A DNA stretch of 64,000 bases, taken from Diplonema papillatum (lineage: Eukaryota; Euglenozoa; Diplonemea; Diplonemida; Diplonemidae). Under the pieces are notes generated by a model. The model was not told where the DNA came from and made no database searches. It saw only the letters and a program-made list of their open reading frames with translations. The stretch is taken from contig JAPJBO010000424.1 of the NCBI GenBank assembly GCA_030068145.1, positions 1 through 64,000 on the forward strand. Reading direction: 5' to 3'. Position numbers and translations under genes: made by a program. Shown piece by piece: positions 20,340-30,544 of the stretch. Within the stretch, counting starts at the first letter, position 1; the number at the start of each line of letters is the position of its first letter.

Positions 20340-20905
20340 AAGTACGTGCACTCGGCTAGGGCCGGCGCGTGGCGAGACTGGAGGCAGCAGTTAAAGTTCG
20401 GGGAACAGTAAAGTTCGGGCGAAGCTAAGTTCGGGCGAAGCTAAGTTCTGGTGAAGCTAAGTTCGGGTGAAGCAAAGTTCAGGCGAAGCTATGTTCGGGC
20501 GAAACAAAGTTCGGGCGAAGCTGAGTTCGGGTGAAGCAAAGTTCTGGTGAAGCAAAGTTCGGGCGCAGCTAAGTTCTGGGTGGAGCAAAGTTCGGGCGAA
20601 GCTAAGTTCGGGCGAAACAAAGTTCGGGCGAAGCTAAGTTCGGGTGAAGCAAAGTTCTGGTGAAGCAAAGTTCGGGCGAAGCTAAGTTCGGGCGAAACAA
20701 ATTTCGGGCGAAGCTAAGTTCGGGCGAAACAAAGTTCGGGCGAAGCTAAGTTCGGGTGAAGCAAAGTTCTGGTGAAGCAAAGTTCGGGCGCAGCTAAGTT
20801 CTGGGTGAAGCAAAGTTCGGGCGAAGCAAAGTTCGGGTTCTGGTGTCCGTGGTGATGCGGTAGCAAGTTTGGCCTGTGATGGCAAGTTCGGCGCCAGTAC
20901 CCGGA
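20340..20905 (-). repeat. GTTCGGGCGAAGC minisatellite, copy 2
   Basis: Same leader and unit types as 6927-7440, about 28 units. It forms the distal part of the tRNA-derived retroposon whose head is at 20990-21095. Confidence 0.8.
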
Positions 20906-21095
20906 GGGAGACCCCCCGGACTCCGTTTCCCGGGGTGCCCAAATACCGCGGGATACTGAGAAACTCCGCAAAAAAACGCAAATTTCGGGCAAACAAACGT
21001 CGAAAACAATCTTCGACCGAAAAAGTGTCATGGGCGGGGATCGAACCCGGGCGCACCGGCCTGAAGGCCACCGCCCGCTCACTGTGCCACCCATT
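20906..21095 (-). mobile_element. tRNA-derived retroposon head and body (SINE)
   Basis: On the minus strand a tRNA-like head starts near 21095, with A box TGGCACAGTGAGCGG and B box GGTTCGATCCC, followed by a body ending in the block shared with 7793-7975 and by the minisatellite at 20340-20905. The total unit is about 755 bp. Confidence 0.65.
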
Positions 21096-21107
21096 TTCAC
21101 TTGGAAT

Positions 21108-21184
21108 TGGGGCACACCTGGTATAGCGGTCAGGGCGCCAGATTGATAACCTGAGGGTCGCTGGTTCGATTCCCTGGCTGGCCA
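21108..21184 (+). ncRNA. tRNA-like sequence (A and B boxes), probably a SINE head or tRNA relic
   Basis: A box TGGTATAGCGGT and perfect B box GGTTCGATTCC with correct spacing. The possible anticodon loop is TTGATAA (GAT). Acceptor, anticodon and T stems pair poorly, so it is probably not a working tRNA. Confidence 0.5.
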
Positions 21185-21394
21185 ACTTCTCCAGGCGTTT
21201 GGGATGAAAGCTCTAGTTCACACAGTACTTGTACTGCTAGCGGAAATTGCTCCGCAGTAAAGGATGGCTTCCATACTTGATTGTATGGTCTCCCAACCAT
21301 CCCCATCAGGGGACCTCAGAGGTGTGGAGTAAGGTGCCCTGGTGGCCCGAAATAAAAAAAAAAGGGCTTTTTTTTTTTTTGGGTAAACGTCTCA

Positions 21395-21540
21395 GGGTAC
21401 CTGAGCCAATTCACCTAGCCCCCCTGAAAGTGACTTTAGCTCGATTACGCGTCGATTACACTCGATTACACTCGATTACGCTCGATTACGCTCGATTACA
21501 CTCGATCAACATTTGGGTGAATTGGGGGGGTACTGCAGCA
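21395..21540. mobile_element. Small TIR element with CTCGATTACA repeats, copy 1
   Basis: Left end GGTACCTGAGCCAATTCACC, right end GGTGAATTGGGGGGGTACT (imperfect inverse), with a 10-bp CTCGATTACR repeat between. The second copy is at 23485-23625. Confidence 0.6.
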
Positions 21541-21886
21541 ATTGATTAAAGGCGTGACACTCAGCCAATCTTGATAGGCCGGTTCAACGGGCCCACTAAC
21601 GCACCTTCTTCCGGGGCTAAAAAGGTGCTGATGACAGGATATTGAAATTGGAATAAAAACAAGAATATTAGTCTGAAAAAATGACCGCGACAGGCAGTGT
21701 AGCTGGAGACCAGGAAGCTCGGGCTGACTCACGGAAGCAGGTTGTCGAGTGCGTACGGGCTCGGGTACCACTATCTCGCATTAGCTCGTCTTCTTGTTGC
21801 GTTAGTATAGTCCTTTGACAGAGTGAGCCGGTGCCTCTCATCTCACCTTTAAAACACGGCTGAGTCACGCATGCTCTTGACAGACG

Positions 21887-22252
21887 CTAGCGTCCGACAT
21901 TTCGCACGCGCGTCGCAGTCGTTGGGTGGTATTGACAAGGGGTTTCATCGGACACTCGGATGAGCTTCGTTACTTCACTGGAGGCCCGCTTGGCTGCCTT
22001 CGAGTTGCGTTTCCGCGTTGGTGTTGTTGCTTCGCTTTTGGACTCCTTCTTCGACTTCGCACGGTCCCAACGTCCTGGTCTGCCCTTGGTGCACGTCTTG
22101 CGCTCAGTCTGCGCAGTTCGTCTCTCCTGCTTGACTCCGTGATTCCATCGAGCCTGCTTGCGCTCCCATCCCGACGGGTAATGCGTCTGCGGTCGAAAAC
22201 TGCCATTCAGTGTTGCAGCTTTGCGGAGCCCAGCCTGCGGTACGGCTCGCAC
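21887..22252 (-). CDS. Unrecognised basic ORF, possibly the C-terminal half of the next ORF
   Basis: 121 codons, Lys/Arg/Ser/Thr-rich with KSKKESKSEATTPTRKRN. It lies directly downstream (minus strand) of the ORF ending at 22265 but in another frame. The basic, disordered composition would suit a nucleic-acid-binding tail. Function unknown; it may be a mobile-element protein broken by a frameshift. Confidence 0.35.
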   Translation of the reverse strand: MRAVPQAGLRKAATLNGSFRPQTHYPSGWERKQARWNHGVKQERRTAQTERKTCTKGRPGRWDRAKSKKESKSEATTPTRKRNSKAAKRASSEVTKLIRVSDETPCQYHPTTATRVRNVGR

Positions 22253-22264
22253 CTTGTCGCCGGC

Positions 22265-22570
22265 CTACTTCGCCGTCTGCTCTCGTGCGGCGGCTTCGTA
22301 GGCGCGCATCACAGCTTCAAACGCCTGCTGGTTTGCTATTTGTGGTCTCTTGTTGAGTCCGGCCATGTTCCCGCCTCCGAGAGACGTCAGGACGTTGACT
22401 TGCATCTCAAGCGCCGGGTGAATCGGCGTCTGCACGATACTCGTCAGCCGTCGCATCGCGCTCTTCATCGCGTACGATTTCGCGGTCGCCGAGTCCCGAT
22501 ACTCGGCTGTCGCTCGTCTCTGAACCTCATCCATCGCGTGATTCGATAGAGCATCGGCGTCTTCTTGTTG
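22265..22570 (-). CDS. Unrecognised helical ORF
   Basis: The open frame continues to 22915, but coding-like composition is confined to about 22570-22265: DALSNHAMDEVQRRATAEYR, AKSYAMKSAMRRLTSIVQTP and a C-terminal AFEAVMRAYEAAAREQTAK. It is Ala/Gln/Arg-rich and predicted helical by eye, with no known domain. Just upstream is the palindrome CATTTGCATGCAAATG (22586-22601), which recurs in part at 30091-30107. It may belong to a decayed mobile element. Confidence 0.4.
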   Translation of the reverse strand, partial: QQEDADALSNHAMDEVQRRATAEYRDSATAKSYAMKSAMRRLTSIVQTPIHPALEMQVNVLTSLGGGNMAGLNKRPQIANQQAFEAVMRAYEAAAREQTAK

Positions 22571-22730
22571 CGTCAGTGGGGAGTCATTTGCATGCAAATG
22601 AGTACCACAATAGCTCGCATATATTAAATTTAGCGCAGTTAGTACTTGAGCCTTTAGGCATTCCGTGCGGGCCAGTTCCAGGCGATAGGGTGTTCGCCGA
22701 GCGCTCGGTAGGCACCTTGTCCTCGGTGAC

Positions 22731-23228
22731 ATGGAGTTTCTGCTCCGGCTTGGGGGTGGTGACTTCGTCATTGCCGGGGATGCAGGAGAGCTTCCGGGGA
22801 GCAAAGATATCCTCTGCCTGACGTTCTCGTACCTGGACACGATGGAGCAGAGATGGAGGATGCGGCTTGTGTTTGCAGCACTTGTGTGGCAGAAGGATCC
22901 AGCAACGACAACCAAGTATCTCCAGTACGTGCTGGATTACTTTCAGAAGCTGCAAGAGTCGCTCCTTGCCTTGGGGTTCGATCTCCCTGGCGATGCACTG
23001 CTCCCAAGGATGAAAAAGATGGTTACAGACAGAGGCCTCTTCACGACGGCTAGTGAGTGTACGCCTGTGGGGCCGTTGACGAGGTCATCATGGAGCCCGT
23101 GCATCGCCTGCACCTTGCTGACAAAAATGTCTGGCTACCGACCTTCCTTTCAAGGAAGGTCGGTCGCCAGACAAGGACCTTTGCGATCACTTAGCGCTTC
23201 TTCATCATTCATCATCCCGTCTTGCTAG
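22731..23228 (+). CDS. Unrecognised ORF with a weak F-box-like segment
   Basis: 165 codons from ATG 22731. Residues about 24-55 (ILCLTFSYLDTMEQRWRMRL) resemble the helical LP..IL..F.YL pattern of F-box domains, followed by a helical stretch YLQYVLDYFQKLQESLLAL. The last 50 codons run over a hairpin (23135-23165, CCGACCTTCC against GGAAGGTCGG) and look non-coding, so the real end or a splice site may be near 23050. It starts divergently from the minus-strand ORF at 22570. Function unknown. Confidence 0.4.
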   Translation: MEFLLRLGGGDFVIAGDAGELPGSKDILCLTFSYLDTMEQRWRMRLVFAALVWQKDPATTTKYLQYVLDYFQKLQESLLALGFDLPGDALLPRMKKMVTDRGLFTTASECTPVGPLTRSSWSPCIACTLLTKMSGYRPSFQGRSVARQGPLRSLSASSSFIIPSC

Positions 23229-23484
23229 GCTGCTCACAGTCGCTCGAAGATCTTTCTGTCCCTTTTCGCCACCAACCCGCCTGCAGTCCCCGTGCTTGCT
23301 GCCATGATTTAGAACATCTTCATCTCGAGAGCTTCCGGTCTCATATGCACATCGCCCACTTGCCTGCGGTTTCCGTCCCTCGTATGCTTATGCTTGGCAC
23401 GTCTTGGGCCAGACAGTGGTCAACATGGTCGCCCATGGGCCAGTCAGGGGTCCACCAGTGGTCGAACCCAAAATACTAGTGTCA

Positions 23485-23625
23485 ATCTCGATCACACTCT
23501 ACAACGCTCTACTACACTCTACTACACTCTATTACGCTCGATTACACTCGATTACACTCGATTACACTCGATTACGCTCGATTACACTCGATCAGGGGGT
23601 AGGTGAATTGGCTCAGTACCCCATT
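23485..23625. mobile_element. Small TIR element with CTCGATTACA repeats, copy 2
   Basis: About 11 CTCGATTACR-type units. The right end GGTAGGTGAATTGGCTCAGT is the inverse of the left end of copy 1. Confidence 0.6.
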
Positions 23626-23761
23626 TTCTATGGTAGTCGCCTCTCCCTGGATCGTATTTGGGCCACTTTGGCACCCACACGGTCAACCTGTGCAGCCGTT
23701 TTTTACAGAGACTGGGCTAGGAGTTGCATTCAGGAGCCAATCCCTGAACACCTGAAATAGT

Positions 23762-23845
23762 GGTTGAGGAGGAATCGAACCGCGGTCGAATGGGATAAAT
23801 GGGATAATAGTCCGACGTCCTAACCACTAGACCAGGAGCCCCTCT
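23762..23845 (-). ncRNA. tRNA-like retroposon head
   Basis: On the minus strand: A box TGGTCTAGTGGTTAGGAC, B box GGTTCGATTCC. The anticodon stem region is lengthened and unpaired (TATTATCCCATTTATCCC), so this is a tRNA-derived repeat rather than a tRNA gene. Confidence 0.55.
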
Positions 23846-24009
23846 CTGGGCAGTTTGTTTTGTTTTGTTTTGTTTTGTTACGGCGGAGCCTGCGCATCCT
23901 TCACGATTGGTTACGTTCCGGTGAACTAGGTCGGGGGTTCCTTGTGCCACCCGATTTCTTCCTGTGGACTAGGAGTTTCTTCCGGGAGTCCATCCCCGAA
24001 CGCCTGGAA

Positions 24010-24085
24010 AGTGTCATCTGTGGGATTCGAACCGTCGTCCGGCTGTTTGGTAATCTGTCGTCCCACCACTAGACCAGGTGCCGCC
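24010..24085 (-). ncRNA. tRNA-like retroposon head
   Basis: On the minus strand: A box TGGTCTAGTGGTGGGAC, B box GGTTCGAATCC. It is followed, like the copies at 20906-21095 and 23762-23845, by a short body with GTGTCAT/ACCTGAA-type sequence. Confidence 0.55.
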
Positions 24086-24239
24086 CCAGGGGCAGGAGGG
24101 GAAAAAGCTAGCACTGCACTAATTCCAGTCAAAAACCAATACACTTTCAAACTCGTTTACAGAAAAGTGGGGTTGGCTCGAATAGAGGCTATTCACATTG
24201 CATGTTCATAGGACCTCCAGTCTCGAAGAACCCCTCTGT

Positions 24240-24310
24240 CTTTCAATCACGGCGAAGTCCAGCTTCAGAAGCTGGAGTTAAAAAAGGGTGTGAAAAAAGC
24301 GGGTGTCACG
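24240..24310 (+). mobile_element. Fold-back element P, copy 3 (partial)
   Basis: GGCGAAGTCCAGCTTCAGAA, GCTGGAGTTAAAA, and a partial GTGTGAAAAAAGCGGGTGT hairpin. The right end is missing. Confidence 0.5.
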
Positions 24311-24829
24311 CCTTCTTTTTTTTTCTGTGCGCTCACACGCGTTTCGAGGTCACGCAGGTCTACCTACAATTACAGTCTCACTGCGGGAATGCTGCTGCGC
24401 AGTCGTGAAGCCACCCAAGAACCAGGTGGTTGCGGGGGGGTGTCGTTGGACGGGAAGAAAACCCACCCTCCCTTCCCCCTGTGACCTTGTCCAGACAAGC
24501 TTATTTCCGTAAGTCCCCTGGACGGGTATTTTCATCTTGCCCCTACGCAATGTAAGTGATAAGTTTACCCTGGATGGTTTGATTCCTCTTCGTTCTTTTT
24601 TGCAGTTATGACCAAGAAGTATCCCGCAGACTTTACGTCAGCGAACACAAAGCAGAATTCCCGGGGAAAAGGTCTTGAGTAAAAAAACAACACACGGTGT
24701 AACGAAGAACAAACCAGATTGTGTTTGTATTGTATTTGCCCCTCTACCCTATGTTTCCTCCCTTCCATTCGGAGTCAAAGCAGCTACGTCGAGTATTTTG
24801 GTTTGCATTCTGTTGAAAACAACACACAG

Positions 24830-24937
24830 GTCATAGCAAAGTCGTCTACCCTGACGCACCGCTTCATCGACGGCTCGTCGGAAGCGATCCACCAGGTCCC
24901 GCAGCAGTGCAAGCCCATCAACATCCCTGTTGGCTGA
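24830..24937 (+). CDS. Candidate terminal exon of the NIF-phosphatase gene
   Basis: ACACACAG acceptor at 24822-24829, then a phase-0 frame of 35 codons plus stop (VIAKSSTLTHRFIDGSSEAI...). The phase matches the donor at 19990, and the codon use is GC-rich like the known exons. The inferred intron is 4.8 kb, within the range seen for the coiled-coil gene. The segment from STLTHRF onwards is repeated three times in the following array. I cannot prove the link: the residues are not diagnostic of a NIF-protein C-terminus. Confidence 0.4.
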   Translation, partial: VIAKSSTLTHRFIDGSSEAIHQVPQQCKPINIPVG

Positions 24938-25350
24938 TTGAACCGCCAGAGATCGACGAACCCTGGCTTACAGTTCAAGAGTGGGGGGTGTTCTATCCGA
25001 TGTCATCCTGGCGGTCTACCCTGACGCACCGCTTCATCGACGGCTCGATCCACCAGGTCCCGCAGCAGTGCAAGCCCATCAACATCCCTGTTGGCTGATT
25101 GAACCGCCAGAGATCGACGAACCCTGGCTTACAGCTCAAGAGTGGGGGGTGGTCTATCCGATGTCATCCTGGCGGTCTACCCTGACGCACCGCTTCATCG
25201 ACGGCTCATCGGAAGCGATCCACCAGGTCCCGCAGCTGTGCAAGCCCATCAACATCCCTGTTGGCTGATTGAACCGCCAGAGATCGACGAACCCTGGCTT
25301 ACAATTCAAGAGTGGGGGGTGTTCTATCCGATGTCATCCTGGCGGTCTAC
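24852..25350 (+). repeat. About 161-bp tandem repeat containing the candidate exon
   Basis: Units start TCTACCCTGACGCACCGCTT near 24845, 25014 and 25177, and a partial unit starts near 25347. One unit lacks the 9-bp TCGGAAGCG. Each contains the exon-like segment, its TGA and the downstream GATCGACGAACCCTGGCTTA. Confidence 0.9.
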
Positions 25351-25609
25351 CCTGGCACACCGAAGACTGCCCGACTGATCCGCTGTCGTTGTTCGCGCGG
25401 CAACTGGCCGATCCGCGTCGTCAGCCTGTCGTTGGAGGCCCGTCTGCTGCCGGCTCGTCGTAGTTTCCTGATTATCCGGGGACTCCTCGCGGAAAAACAG
25501 GACCTCGCGCGTGCCTGCTGCTGCCGGGGTCAACTGGTGGATTGGGGTTATAAGAGTCAGTGTGAGGCGAGATAGCCGACGCACGACCCCCCCCCCCCCC
25601 CCCTCCCCT

Positions 25610-26110
25610 GCAGTCCTGTCTGCAGACACTCAGGTTCCGCGCTGATGATGGTCCGCCTTATGTGTCCGTGGCTTCAAGGACTGAAACACGGCGCAGACGG
25701 GACCAGTGCGGTGGTGAGCACATACCCATTCCAAGCACGTTCTTGCAAACCCCCCTCATCGAAACGCATCGGCATCGCGTTTTCCCGGCGCCTTGGCGCT
25801 CATTTCTTCGGCGGTGCGCCGACTTCCGTCGACCTCAGCGCAAGGCAGCAGTGGATTCCTGATCATTTGGAGTCCCCTCACGAAGGATGTTGTGCTGGGA
25901 GCAATTGTGGACCCGGTTATAAAAAGAGTTCGCGTTTTCCCGGCGCCTTGCGCTCGGCTGGTCGCTTGCGTTCTTTCTGGGGCGGTGCGCTGACTTCCGT
26001 CGACCTCAGCGCAAGGCTGCAGTGGATTCCTGATCATTCGGGGTCCTCTCACGAAGGATGCTCACCCGGTTTTAAGAGTCAGTGTGAGGCGACATAGCCG
26101 TCGTGCACGA
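25610..26110 (+). repeat. Repeats with TGTCTGCAGACACTCAGG start and 170-bp tandem units
   Basis: 25610-25750 matches 3030-3180. Two to three imperfect units follow (CATCGGCATCGCGTTTTCCC, GACTTCCGTCGACCTCAGCG) near 25755, 25930 and 26120. No gene. Confidence 0.7.
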
Positions 26111-27790
26111 CCCCCTCCCTCATCGAAACGCATCGGCATCGCGTTTTCCCGGCGCTTTGCGCTCATTCGTATCATGGTGTCTTTTTCTTTTGTTGGGCGA
26201 GTTGTTTACCGCCGCGCTGGGCAGACTTCCTTCAACCTCAGGCAAAAGGCTGCGACTCGTACGGCCCCTCCGCTGTCCCCACACGTGCTGTTCCAGCCGG
26301 CGTGCCGGTTGCCATCCTTGAAAGAGGTAGTCACCTAGTCTCGTGATTAGGGCGTAGTCTGCGTTCTAACTTGAGACCATCGAGGTGCACCACGACCAGG
26401 CTGTAAGGGCCACTCCCTATAGCCTGGAGCTGCATATGGGTTTCTGGAAAAAGCTGTTGTTGACGTTGGACTGCAGACCGTCGATCCACAGATTCTTTGC
26501 ATTCCAACCGTCAGACTTTTGAGAGCCCGTCTTCGTCGTGGTATATCCGAAGGATATACCACGACGGACCGGCCGACAGGAGTCCCCCCCGTGGCGCGCT
26601 GCGGGGCTCCCTGCCTCTGTACTCGTGCACACACCTATCCCTTGTATCATCTCCTTTGGGAAAGTGGGTCCGGTACGGGGATCCACCTCACCGCCAACGA
26701 TTCCGCTCTGGGCACTCCGGACCGACACATCGAAACGCAAGAAAGAAAGGGTGTCGGGTCCGCCAAAAAAAAAAGGGGACTCAGTCGCGCCGAGAGTTGC
26801 CGAGGTGCTTCCCGAATATTCTCTCAACAAAACTACGCATCTCTTTTCTCTTTTCGCCTTGCGCAGTGTCACGGGATGTTTGGCAGCCGCTGCTAAACAC
26901 CGCGAGTGCATGTAATCCATGTGGTTCATGTACTTACAAAAAGAACTCAATGCTAAACAAACATAGCGTGGACGGCGCCGAAGCTTTACGAGCTTCGGCT
27001 GACACCATTCGCGCACTTAACCATGGTTAAGAAGACGACTGAAAGCACAGACACAAAGATAGCTCAAAGCAAAATCACACGAAAAGCCTCCAGGCAAAAA
27101 CCCGTTTTTACATTTTTTTTTTCCATAGTTGAGTTGCGACTCAACTATTCCCGGCAACCTCGTTTTTGACACCTTCAGTGTGCCTCCAGCTAAGGCGATG
27201 ATCGGCCAGCCTACCCTGAACCGACGTGGGATTAACATGCAGGGTCAAACCCTTGTGTCTTTTTGGTAAACGCTGCCGCGGGGCCGACAGCCCCCGAGAA
27301 GAAAACTTGGAAGAAAACCGAGTATTTGTTTTAGCCACATGCAATGTGTGAGGAAACTGAACCGTTCAAGTAGGACCTTCTGATCATGATGATCATTTGC
27401 CAAATTTGCCACCTGAAACCACGTCCAGGATTTGGGCTCAGGGTAGTGCGGTCAACGAAAACTACTACTACTAACAATCTTGTGGGTTGCCCTTCAATGT
27501 ATTGTGCAGGCTAAAAAGAAGAGAATTCCTTACCTGAATATACACAGGGTAAATACAAGTGGGAAAACGATCAACCGGCACGCACAAGCAAATAAGATCG
27601 CAGTTCTTAGAAGATTAATATATCCGACGAATACCTAACACTCGTTACAAGGTTAAATAACCCCGTCGCTAGCCCGAAAACATCGGAACTTCACCCCTCG
27701 CTTGAAAAACCCCAATTTTTTTTCCAGAAAAAATGGGTGGCCATTTTTTTTGGGTCTAAATCCCTGTTACCAAAAAGACACAAGGTTTTG
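26111..27790. other. Gene-free stretch
   Basis: Contains a perfect 15-bp hairpin (26534-26566), a diverged R4 copy (26815-27010), a piece shared with 1190-1260 (27380-27475) and a block shared with 11150-11250 and 45105-45205 (27505-27595). I see no credible exon. Confidence 0.45.
26534..26566. repeat. Perfect hairpin, 15-bp stem, 3-nt loop
   Basis: CGTCGTGGTATATCC, GAA, then the exact inverse. Confidence 0.9.
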
Positions 27791-27792
27791 AC

Positions 27793-28074
27793 CAGGGCTT
27801 ACGCTCCACGTGTGGAACGTGTGGATTTCCACACGTTAATTCTTTTTGGATTTTGTTCCCCCACGTGTGGATCCACAGGCACCACATGTGGATTTTGATT
27901 TATTGGTACACATGCAGGGAGTCTAGGCCCACAGGTGTCGGCAAGTCCAGTAGCGACGCTATTTTTTTTGCCGTCGCACATGAGGGGAAAGGTTTTTTTT
28001 CCCCTCTAACCTTAAGCGCCCACACGTGGACCACACGTATTTTCTCTGAGACCGAAAACGGAGCGTAAGCCCTG
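27793..28074. mobile_element. hAT-M, copy 2
   Basis: Same termini as copy 1. The flanking 8-mers GTTTTGAC and GGTTTGAC differ by one base, consistent with an older 8-bp TSD. Confidence 0.75.
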
Positions 28075-28720
28075 GGTTTGACCCTGCATGTTATCTCACT
28101 GTCCCACTCTTTCTAGCAAACTTGTTTTGATCCTTTGGAGGAGTCGAAGGGGCGTTTCGAATCGCCTTGCTCCAAACAAGGTTGGAATGGAGACGATTCC
28201 GACCTGCGCATTCGGATTTGGCAAGCAACGCAGGCATTTCCTCTCCCCCCCCCGGATCTCCTTTGAAAAGAACGGCCGCACCTCCGGCGCCGTGCAGCTG
28301 CGGCCCCTACCCGTAGCATCCGAGAAAAATGGAGAGGATCCCAACCCGGTCCCAAGGCAAGCGTTCTGCAGAAGAAGAGGAAGTGGTCGTCATCCTCGCC
28401 GACTCCGGCCACGAGCAGCTGGGCCGCGCTGGGCTGCTTGCGCAGGCGCCGGTCGACAACGAACAGCAAAGAAAAATAGAACAAACCTCGGTATTCCCGC
28501 GAAGGCATCAACCATCCATGAGGCAAGAGATTCTGCCTAAAACACCAAGCTAGGATTTTCTCCCCCCCGTTCATGCAGCACCCCCCTTCCCGCGTGGTGT
28601 CGGTCGCAGGAGTCTTTTTTGGCTAGCCAAAGTGAGAAGAAGAGGGAAAGAGTACGTACAGTAGTGAGCATGCAAACAGAAGCTAGTAGCCTGCACCAAA
28701 CGCGAGAGCCTAGCGGGGGA
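28075..28720 (+). other. Gene-poor stretch with one weak exon-like segment
   Basis: 28329-28470 (frame from ATG 28329) has GC-rich, coding-like composition (KRSAEEEEVVVILADSGHEQ) but no clear splice sites and runs into a repeat (28500-28562). 28595-28670 is a piece of R8. I do not call a gene. Confidence 0.3.
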
Positions 28721-28722
28721 GA

Positions 28723-28920
28723 AAAAATACTCGAGGAGCTGCCTTGTGCTTACTTCGAAGGAGGCTAGAGGGGGAGAAACAATACAACTACAAATTGGGT
28801 CTTTTTCGTGTAACGCTTACGCCCGCCACTGAACCCAGATTCACCTGTGTTTCGTGTGGACTACAGCACATTTACCTCCTTTGATCTTTTGCAGCTGGCA
28901 GCCTCCTCAAGTATTTCCTA
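28723..28920 (-). mobile_element. MITE-A, copy 3
   Basis: Both termini present, minus orientation; near-identical interior to copy 1. Confidence 0.75.
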
Positions 28921-29097
28921 CAAAGCAGGTGCTTATACAAAAAAAAGCCCAACCCAGTTTTTTGGGTTTCCTCCGTAAAAGTGAAGCTGGCGGGAGCACT
29001 GTCCAGTTGCTTCAAAAGATTTCCGCGCCTGTATAATAATAAAGGACCCATCAGAACTTTGAACACGCAAACCTGGCTTCCCCCCGTTTTTGTTTTC

Positions 29098-29265
29098 TTG
29101 AAAGTATGCCAAAACTGCAGGGAGTTGTTGACTAGACCTCTTGAGTTTGCGCTAACCACGAATCGGGGAGTCGGGAGAACCTACAAAGCCAAAAGCAGGA
29201 CCGACCCCCCCGTTCGTGAGAAAAGGCGAATAATAAAAACACCTTCTTTTTTCCATCATCAGTTT
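29098..29265 (+). repeat. Dispersed repeat R12, copy 1
   Basis: Starts GAAAGTATGCCAAAACTGCA and contains GACCTCTTGAGTTTG and CTACAAAGCCAAAAGCAGGA. Also at 42910-43110 (longest), 36222-36400, 54845-54955, and partly at 30438-30500. Confidence 0.6.
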
Positions 29266-29754
29266 GCCACATACAATGTTGTGTTACAAAGTTCTTTCGG
29301 CCAGGTGTGAGGGACTGCCTGCAGGAGCCTGAGGAGCCCAAAGCGTGAACGTCAAGGACGCTCAACAAAGCCGATGGTTGGGCTCGCTTCCCCAACCCCG
29401 AAAAACCATCCTATATTCACCTCTGCTGGGCTTGCCCTCTCACCCCTGGGTGTCCTGAGGCGTCACGAAGTTTGTGAAGAACTTCGCGTCGGGGAAGCGG
29501 CTGTCAAAAAGAGGGGGAGGGGTGGCTCGTCCCGGGAGGTGATTATTCCCTTCTCGGGTTGGAGAGACCAACAAAAAGAGTTGAGGGAATCGATGCCTTG
29601 TTATTCCATGGTTTATCATTCACGGCGAACGCTCCTGCTTTGGGCACGCTGGTTTGTGGTTTGTTCAGTAACATCGGTGGTCGATCCGTATGCGTATGGC
29701 TCACGTCTCGTTGCTATCGAGTTTCAGGAAGGACCGGTATCGGTATACGGCGCC

Positions 29755-30290
29755 CGAAGCATGCCTTGATGCTTTGGTTTGGGAAGACTGTGAGCAGTTG
29801 ACCCGCAGGCCGTCGTGGCTTTGCAGCACCGCCGATCACATAAAGCTCGGCTCCCGTGCAGCAGGCTTTCCTCGGTAGACTCCTGCTCGCGTTAAACGAG
29901 GGAGAGGGGCCGCCAGGCCCGGCCTTTCCGTCATGCACTTGAACCTGTCTTATGTGAAGCCGGCCCACCCCATCCCCTGGAGTTGCATCGCACTGCTTGC
30001 CGCTGCGAATCACTGCGCTGCACCACCGTCTATGCCTGACGCTGTAAAATCACGGTACATCCTCACAGTCTATCGAGCTCGTGTTGCGTTAGTAGAGATT
30101 CATTTGCATGCAAATAGTGCCACACTGAACATTCAGCCTGCAAGCGGGGATGGTCCGGCATAACGTTCGCCAGGTTTTCCACCAACATGTCATGTTTGGT
30201 AAAAAAAGAAAACGGAGAATAAGGAGTGTCAGACACCGTAAAATAAGGAATGCACCTACGGCCCTCCGTCGTTTCTTTTTGGTAATCCAA
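29755..30290 (-). repeat. Diverged SINE-T copy (29755-29880) and unassigned flank
   Basis: 29755-29880 follows SINE-T with many substitutions. 30091-30107 holds TTCATTTGCATGCAAAT, also seen at 22585-22603. Nothing else recognised. Confidence 0.45.
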
Positions 30291-30544
30291 ATGAGAAGTT
30301 CGTAGCCGCGAACCGTGGCGTTTTTGTTTGCGTCCTGAATCCAGCTTTTTACGTAAAAAAACGATCAGGCACTGCGTTCAACGAAAACAATTCTTCATCA
30401 GCCGCGGTTTGCTGGCGAGCTCTTATTGTCTTCTAAAAAGTATGCTAATACTGCAGGGAATAGCTGGCTGGGGACCTCTTGAGTTTGTGTCGCTCACGAT
30501 TGCGGGAATCGGAGAGCGCGCACGGACCGCGCGGAGGGGTCCTG

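Noticed and set aside
21108..21184. Functional tRNA-Ile (GAT)
   Set aside because: A and B boxes are good but the acceptor, anticodon and T stems do not pair well enough; kept as a tRNA-like relic.
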